A program made the translations under genes and the position numbers. Positions 32,489 to 36,905 of a stretch of 36,905 nucleotides of DNA are shown here, piece after piece; the first letter of the stretch is position 1, and the number at the start of each line of letters is the position of its first letter. Under the pieces are notes generated by a model. It ran no database searches, was not told where the DNA came from, and saw nothing but the letters and a program-made list of their open reading frames with translations. The DNA is from Desulfobacterales bacterium (GTDB lineage: Bacteria; Desulfobacterota; UBA8473): the NCBI GenBank assembly GCA_016209225.1, contig JACQWO010000030.1, forward strand, positions 1-36,905, read 5' to 3'.

Positions 32489-32551
32489 TCGATTTCCGAC
32501 TTCCCACTCACGATTCATGACTTGCGGTTCACAACTCACGATTCACGATTT
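32489..32551 (-). repeat. Degenerate heptamer array upstream of rplS
   Basis: On the minus strand: AATCGTG, AATCGTG, AGTTGTG, AACCGCA, AGTCATG, AATCGTG, AGTGGGA, AGTCGGA, AATCGAA. It fills the gap between the SPOUT methyltransferase stop and the rplS ribosome binding site. Confidence 0.85.
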
Positions 32552-32554
32552 TTT

Positions 32555-33133
32555 CTATCTCATTCCTAAAAGTCTGTCCAGAATTATAGCCGCTGCTGAC
32601 CTGACCGATAAATGATAGTAGTCAGTATTGCCTCTAATAGGAGCCAGGACATAGTCTGAATTCCTAATAACATCTTCAGTTACCCCCCACCCGGTTCCCA
32701 ATAATAAAAGATATGGCTGAGAATCTTCCTCAATCAGTTTCTTTAGATTTAAATAGTCGATACTTCTTTCTAAAGGTTTGGCGTCAGCAATTATCGTTTT
32801 TGGCTTAACTCCTCGATGACTGTAGATATCTTCACAGACATCATCCAATGAATTGGCTATTGCAACCAACTCCAGGGCTTCCTTTCTCTTAGGATTATAA
32901 TCAGCGCCATGACCTGTCAGCCAATGAGAAAGAATCCTTTTTGCCAGTATCTGTTGTTTTGTGAATGGGGTTACCAAATAGTATTTGGCTATCCCAAAAG
33001 TAGTAGCTGCTCTTGCAATATCATGAATATCCAGATTGGTCAACGCAGTAGAGACAACCCTTCTGTTTTTGTCATAAACAGGATAGTGCAGCAAGGCTAA
33101 ATAGAGATTTGCCCTTTTTGTTGTATTTACCAC
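32555..33133 (-). CDS. SPOUT-type RNA methyltransferase (Methyltrn_RNA_4 family)
   Basis: 192 aa. NLYLALLHYPVYDKNRRVVS, TNLDIHDIARAATTFGIAKY, YLLLLGTGWGVTEDVI and the C-terminal PIRGNTDYYHLSVRSAAAI form the knot of a TrmD-like SPOUT enzyme, the PF09936-like protein often found between trmD and rplS in deltaproteobacteria. The RNA target is not known to me. The start GTG at 33133 is poor, sitting next to the palindromic element that ends the trmD region. Confidence 0.88.
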   Translation of the reverse strand: MVNTTKRANLYLALLHYPVYDKNRRVVSTALTNLDIHDIARAATTFGIAKYYLVTPFTKQQILAKRILSHWLTGHGADYNPKRKEALELVAIANSLDDVCEDIYSHRGVKPKTIIADAKPLERSIDYLNLKKLIEEDSQPYLLLLGTGWGVTEDVIRNSDYVLAPIRGNTDYYHLSVRSAAAIILDRLLGMR

Positions 33134-33163
33134 CTCTTATCTGAATCCAATTCTTGTTTTATC

Positions 33164-33343
33164 GTTACTACTCAGGTTGCTTAGGCTGAAGGCTGTTAGT
33201 CAAGCATTGACCGAATCAAGGCGCTCAAAACCTTCTCGGTCTCCGCCATTTTCGAGTCGCATTCGGGAACATCCAACTCAAATGCAATTTCCTATTTTTT
33301 CCTACAGGCTAACTGCCTACAGCCTATCCACCTGAGCAGTTAC
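33164..33343. repeat. 180-bp palindromic element related to that at 4141, longer form
   Basis: The left arm GTTACTACTCAGGTTGCTTA (33164 on) and right arm, read inverted, GTAACTGCTCAGGTGGATAG (ending at 33343) match the terminal arms at 4141-4242, with AGGCTG following in both. The 100-bp centre is unrelated to the first copy. It contributes the last six codons and the stop of trmD. Confidence 0.82.
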
Positions 33344-34064
33344 CTTTTATCTCTGATAGTATCCTTAAATCTTCATCAGACAGTTCGGCCTCTTCCAATA
33401 GATCCGGTCTCCTTTCAAGTGTCCTTTTAAGGGACTGAGCGTGCCTCCATTTGTTGATTTCCTGATGATTACCGGAAAGGAGTACCTCTGGAACATCCAA
33501 CCCTTTGTATTTCCTTGGGCGAGTATATTGGGGATATTCTAATAACCGGTTGAAAAAGGACTCATCCTCTGCTGATTTTGGGTTCCCCAGAACTCCGGGA
33601 ATTAATCTTGCAACGGCATCGAGCAATACCATGGCTGCCAGCTCTCCACCGGAAAGAATATAGTCGCCGATTGAGATCTCCTCGTCAACATATTTTCTCA
33701 CTCTCTCGTCTATCCCCTCATACTTACCACAAATAATGATCAGGCATGAGAGCTTTGACAACCCTACAGCGTATTTTTGATCAAACCTCTTTCCCTGAGG
33801 GGTAAGTAAGATAACCCTTGATTCTCCAATGCGAGGCCTCACCTTTTCAATAGCCATAATGATGGGCTCTGGTTTCATCACCATTCCTCGGCCGCCACCA
33901 TAAGGATAGTCATCAGCAGTATGGTGTTTGTCTGATGTAAAATCACGAATATCATGAACCTTTATCGCAATCAAATTTTCTTCTTGTGCCCGTTTTAATA
34001 TGCTTTCATTTAGCGGCGAATAAAACATATTTGGGAATAAGGTAAGGACGTCAAATCTCACCAT
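33324..34064 (-). CDS. trmD: tRNA (guanine-N1-)-methyltransferase TrmD
   Basis: 246 aa from ATG 34064; a longer frame to 34094 is not needed. [62 protein letters not shown] and [15 protein letters not shown] are diagnostic, including the SAM-binding trefoil knot. Methylates G37 of tRNA. It overlaps the rimM end by 14 bases. The C-terminal GNCSGG and stop are encoded by the palindromic element at 33164-33343, beyond the conserved domain. Confidence 0.97.
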   Translation of the reverse strand: MVRFDVLTLFPNMFYSPLNESILKRAQEENLIAIKVHDIRDFTSDKHHTADDYPYGGGRGMVMKPEPIIMAIEKVRPRIGESRVILLTPQGKRFDQKYAVGLSKLSCLIIICGKYEGIDERVRKYVDEEISIGDYILSGGELAAMVLLDAVARLIPGVLGNPKSAEDESFFNRLLEYPQYTRPRKYKGLDVPEVLLSGNHQEINKWRHAQSLKRTLERRPDLLEEAELSDEDLRILSEIKGNCSGG

Positions 34065-34575
34065 CTTCAAAGAGCCCTTCCAACGGATGGACAATCATTG
34101 TTTTTTTTATAACATCTATCTTAATGACCACCTCAGCGATTGCCGGGATTAGGTATTCCTTGTCCTTATTGCGAATAACATAGACGTCATTACTTCCGGT
34201 CTGAAGGATTCTTTCCACCTTTCCCAGAAAGGCGCCCTCGTCAGTAAATACCTTTAAACCAATGATTTCAAACCAATAATACTCATCTTCAGAAAGGGGA
34301 TTTAGCTTGCTTTTCTCAATAAATATAGAGGTTCCTACGAGTTTTTCCGCTTCATCAATTGAAGATACACCATCAAGTTCTACGAGGATAACGTTTTTAT
34401 GAGGCTCAACATTAGTAATTTCGTACCTTTTAAAGTCCCCTTTTTCATCTTTTACATAAAAAAACTTTTGTGAGGTGAAGATCGCTGGGGATTCGGCATA
34501 GGAATTCACCCGCAACTTACCTTGAATTCCATGGGTATTGACGATCTTTCCTATAACTAACAGCCCATCTTCCAT
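34051..34575 (-). CDS. rimM: Ribosome maturation factor RimM
   Basis: 174 aa from ATG 34575; the alternative TTG 34596 adds seven residues and has GGAG only four bases ahead. [60 protein letters not shown] and a PRC-barrel end [20 protein letters not shown] are diagnostic. Binds S19 and helps 30S maturation. It overlaps trmD and follows khpA by 14 bases. Confidence 0.95.
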   Translation of the reverse strand: MEDGLLVIGKIVNTHGIQGKLRVNSYAESPAIFTSQKFFYVKDEKGDFKRYEITNVEPHKNVILVELDGVSSIDEAEKLVGTSIFIEKSKLNPLSEDEYYWFEIIGLKVFTDEGAFLGKVERILQTGSNDVYVIRNKDKEYLIPAIAEVVIKIDVIKKTMIVHPLEGLFEDGEI

Positions 34576-34588
34576 AGCAAAGAAAAAG

Positions 34589-34819
34589 TCACTCAATGAT
34601 CTCCAACACAGATCTCTTCCTAATCTTTGTTGAAGCAGCAGACAAGATGGTTCTCATTGCTCTGGCAGTTCTTCCCTGTTTCCCAATGACTTTCCCTAGA
34701 TCCTCTTTTGCCACCTTCAACTCTATAACTGAGGTTCTTTCTCCATGGACCTCTGTAACCACTACTTCATCAGGGCTGTCCACCAACGATTTAGCAATGT
34801 ATTCAATCAAATCTCTCAT
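34589..34819 (-). CDS. khpA: KH-domain RNA-binding protein KhpA
   Basis: 76 aa. [40 protein letters not shown] with the KH GxxG loop (GKQG), and [11 protein letters not shown]. Small RNA-binding protein encoded between rpsP and rimM. GGAGG ribosome binding site about 10 bases before ATG 34819. Confidence 0.95.
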   Translation of the reverse strand: MRDLIEYIAKSLVDSPDEVVVTEVHGERTSVIELKVAKEDLGKVIGKQGRTARAMRTILSAASTKIRKRSVLEIIE

Positions 34820-34900
34820 CTTTAGTAACCTCCACCTTTCGAATTTTTAAAGGGAGCCTTCTTGCCGGTAGCCTAACCATTGAGCGAATAGAGACTTAAA

Positions 34901-35149
34901 TCAACCAGTAAGTATACCGCTTTTCTTTAAAATGCTTTTGACCGTCTGTGTCGGTTGAGCACCTCTTTGGATCCATTCCTTTATCCTTCCTTCCTTAAGT
35001 TTTATTTCAGCAGGATCCGGATGAGGATCGTAAGTACCTACAATTTCAATATAATTGCTGTCCCTTGGCGAAGCTGAGTCAGCAATTACTATTCGATAAA
35101 AAGGCCATTTCTTAGCACCCATCCTTGCCAGTCTTATCTTCACAGACAT
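34901..35149 (-). CDS. rpsP: Small ribosomal subunit protein bS16
   Basis: 82 aa. [40 protein letters not shown] and [20 protein letters not shown] are diagnostic. Strong AGGAGG before ATG 35149. Between ffh and khpA as expected. Confidence 0.98.
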   Translation of the reverse strand: MSVKIRLARMGAKKWPFYRIVIADSASPRDSNYIEIVGTYDPHPDPAEIKLKEGRIKEWIQRGAQPTQTVKSILKKSGILTG

Positions 35150-35184
35150 ATTTTTACCTCCTAAAAACTTAGTCCTTCCGGCAT

Positions 35185-36516
35185 CTAAAAGGGTAACATC
35201 TCCCTTTTAAACCCCTTCATTCCGCTTGTGTTAAGTTTCTTAATCATATTAAGTGCTTGAACATAATTCTTAATCAATTTATTTACATCCTGAACACTGG
35301 TGCCACTGCCCTTAGCGATTCTCTTGCGACGGCTTCCATTTAATATGGTATGATTTAATCTTTCCTTTTTGGTCATCGAATTTATAATGGCTTCTATCTT
35401 TACCAATTCCCCTTCGTCAGGTTGTAATCCTTTAATACCCTTAATCTTATTAACTCCCGGGATCATCCCCAAGATTTGATCCAATGAACCCATCCTTTTT
35501 ATCTGTTGAATCTGTTCTTTAAAGTCTCCTAAAGTAAAGGCATTCTTTCTTATCTTTTTTTCGATCTCCATTGCCTTCTTATCATCAAAAGTCGCCTGGG
35601 CTTTTTCGATAAGGGATAAAACATCTCCCATCCCCAAAATACGAGAAGCCATCCTGTCGGGGTAAAAGACCTCTAAGGCATCGAGCCGCTCCCCTGTACC
35701 CACAAACTTGATAGGTTTGTTGGTAACTGCCTTGATAGACAAGGCTGCTCCACCTCTTGCATCACCATCCATCTTGGTAAGGATAACTCCGTCAATACCG
35801 AGTACTTCATTGAATTTACCGGCTACGTTAACCGCATCTTGACCAGTCATGGCATCGGCCACCAGTAGAATCTCTTTGGGTAAAACCCGTTCCTTTATCC
35901 TCTGGAGTTCTTGCATCAATTCTTCATCTATGTGTAACCTTCCGGCAGTATCAATAAGGACAACATCATGCCCATTAATACTTGCAGACCTTAAGGCATT
36001 CGTGCAGATGGTTAATGGATCTTCCCCCGGTCCGGGATTATACACATCAATCTCTAGATCCTGTCCTAGTTTCTGCAACTGGTCTATTGCTGCCGGACGG
36101 TAAACATCAGCCGGAACAAGATAAGTGTCACGTTTCTTCTCTTTCAAAAATCTGGCTACCTTGCCAACTGTTGTTGTCTTCCCAGACCCCTGCAACCCAA
36201 CAAACATTATAGATACTGGAGGCTTCCCCGACAGATTCAGTTGAGAATTTTCCCCGCCTAAAAGATAGGTAAGTTCTTCGTTAACGATCTTTATTACCTG
36301 CTGAGCAGGAGTGAAACTGGTCAGAACTTCTTGCCCTAATGCCTTAACCCTAATGGCTTCAATAAAGTCCTTGACAACCCTAAAATTCACATCTGCCTCT
36401 AAGAGGACCAGGCGAATCTCCCTCAGAACATCCCTGATGTTCTCCTCAGTGAGCTTACCATGGCCCCTGAGTTTTTTGAATACTGCATTTAACTTTTCTG
36501 TTAAACTCTCGAACAC
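35185..36516 (-). CDS. ffh: Signal recognition particle protein Ffh (SRP54)
   Basis: 443 aa. N-domain helices, then the GTPase G1 [16 protein letters not shown]3 [28 protein letters not shown], and the M-domain ([20 protein letters not shown] ... [20 protein letters not shown]). Targets nascent membrane proteins with FtsY. GTG start at 36516 with AGGAGAG upstream. First gene of the operon, served by the promoter at 36569-36597. The C-terminus is short, lacking a long Gly/Met tail. Confidence 0.97.
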   Translation of the reverse strand: MFESLTEKLNAVFKKLRGHGKLTEENIRDVLREIRLVLLEADVNFRVVKDFIEAIRVKALGQEVLTSFTPAQQVIKIVNEELTYLLGGENSQLNLSGKPPVSIMFVGLQGSGKTTTVGKVARFLKEKKRDTYLVPADVYRPAAIDQLQKLGQDLEIDVYNPGPGEDPLTICTNALRSASINGHDVVLIDTAGRLHIDEELMQELQRIKERVLPKEILLVADAMTGQDAVNVAGKFNEVLGIDGVILTKMDGDARGGAALSIKAVTNKPIKFVGTGERLDALEVFYPDRMASRILGMGDVLSLIEKAQATFDDKKAMEIEKKIRKNAFTLGDFKEQIQQIKRMGSLDQILGMIPGVNKIKGIKGLQPDEGELVKIEAIINSMTKKERLNHTILNGSRRKRIAKGSGTSVQDVNKLIKNYVQALNMIKKLNTSGMKGFKREMLPF

Positions 36517-36568
36517 AAGCTCTCCTTTTAAAGAGAAAATCTAATTCGCAGTTTAATGTAAGTTTGCC

Positions 36569-36597
36569 AATCTAAATAATTTTTGATGATTTGTCAA
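36569..36597 (-). promoter_or_regulatory. Sigma-70-type promoter of the ffh-rpsP-trmD-rplS operon
   Basis: On the minus strand: TTGACA (36592-36597), a 17-base spacer, then TAGATT (36569-36574; 4 of 6 consensus). Predicted transcription start near 36562, giving a leader of about 46 bases to the ffh GTG. Confidence 0.75.
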
Positions 36598-36621
36598 GGG
36601 GAAAACTGACAACAAATATAA

Positions 36622-36905
36622 TTAGTTCGTCCTGAAAAATAGGGTTTTTAAAAGCTTAACAATCTTCTCTCGAATCCGGTGAAGGAGATCGGCGTCCGTA
36701 GGATAGGCGATGTTCTTGGGCTGGGCAGTGGTATCCACCGCTACTCGTCTGGTCTTTACCAGACCCATCTCAGACCACGCCTTGAGCAATACCACCTCAA
36801 TCTGCTTCATCCCTTCAGTTCCGATGCGGTTCCGAAACTTCACCAGAGAAGAGGCATCCAGAATCTGACCTCCCTGAAAAGAGTTGAATCCACAGAAACA
36901 CTGCC
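36622..36905 (-). mobile_element. Truncated IS5-family transposase (DUF772-type), extends past window
   Basis: The frame is open from the window end to a stop at 36622: CFCGFNSFQGGQILDASSLV, KFRNRIGTEGMKQIEVVLLK, VAVDTTAQPKNIAYPTDADL, LHRIREKIVKLLK, then an unrelated tail TLFFRTN. This is the N-terminal part of an IS5-type transposase including the first catalytic Asp (VDTT). The central and C-terminal parts of the DDE domain, which should follow, are missing. Ends about 25 bases from the -35 of the ffh promoter. It is a defective remnant. Confidence 0.85.

Noticed and set aside
32471-32539. N-terminally extended bL19 starting at 32539
   Set aside because: The extra residues are translated heptamer repeats; ATG 32470 has a good ribosome binding site and matches the family start.

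Overview
The window (about 42% GC by eye) looks like a chromosomal piece of a Gram-negative, deltaproteobacteria-like bacterium (Desulfobacterota, Nitrospirota or a related uncultured lineage). The minus-strand block ffh-rpsP-khpA-rimM-trmD-SPOUT RNA methyltransferase-rplS-rnhB-yraN is the order I know from Geobacter-type genomes. pilA has a sigma-54 -24/-12 promoter, and a heptose-phosphate adenylyltransferase (rfaE2) implies LPS. No rRNA, tRNA or CRISPR array was recognised.

Layout. (1) 1-4101, minus: lepA-lepB-pyrR and a CodA-like amidohydrolase cut by the window edge, with four copies of a 30-bp palindromic repeat between genes. (2) 4102-5552: palindromic repeats, a relic of an ABC ATPase gene, a coiled-coil PD-(D/E)XK-like protein, and the pilA leader. 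(3) 5553-22467, plus: major pilin PilA and its terminator, then a long membrane glycan cluster: two tandem DUF2723-type glycosyltransferases, a polyprenyl-phosphate-sugar synthase-like GT2, a membrane/TPR protein, two B12-type radical SAM enzymes, a flippase-like LPG_synthase_TM protein, a methyltransferase, a polysaccharide deacetylase, a TPR protein, an ABC transporter and two small membrane proteins. (4) 22506-28128, plus: prepilin peptidase PilD and minor pilins FimT, PilV, PilW and PilX, interrupted by a GxxExxY gene with repeat flanks and a MazF-type toxin-antitoxin pair. (5) 28169-30181, plus: an accessory island with an unknown cassette gene ending in an attC-like integron site, a DUF4258/YgiT-type pair with a nonsense-split first gene, and a MntA/HepT pair; rfaE2 follows. 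(6) 30677-36516, minus: a four-helix-bundle (Avd/S23-like) gene inside a perfect 30-bp inverted repeat, then the yraN-to-ffh housekeeping operon (its promoter lies upstream of ffh). The window ends in a truncated IS5-type transposase.

Working together: PilA, PilD and the minor pilins form a type IV pilus block. The enclosed GT-C/GT2/radical-SAM/deacetylase genes could make and attach a lipid-linked, methylated glycan, possibly to pilin; this is inference from gene neighbourhood. The second theme is repeat activity: heptamer arrays at eight intergenic sites, palindromic elements and GxxExxY-associated repeats. Several of these supply the stop codons of housekeeping genes (rfaE2, yraN, rnhB, trmD), or sit inside a pilin leader or the pilA leader.
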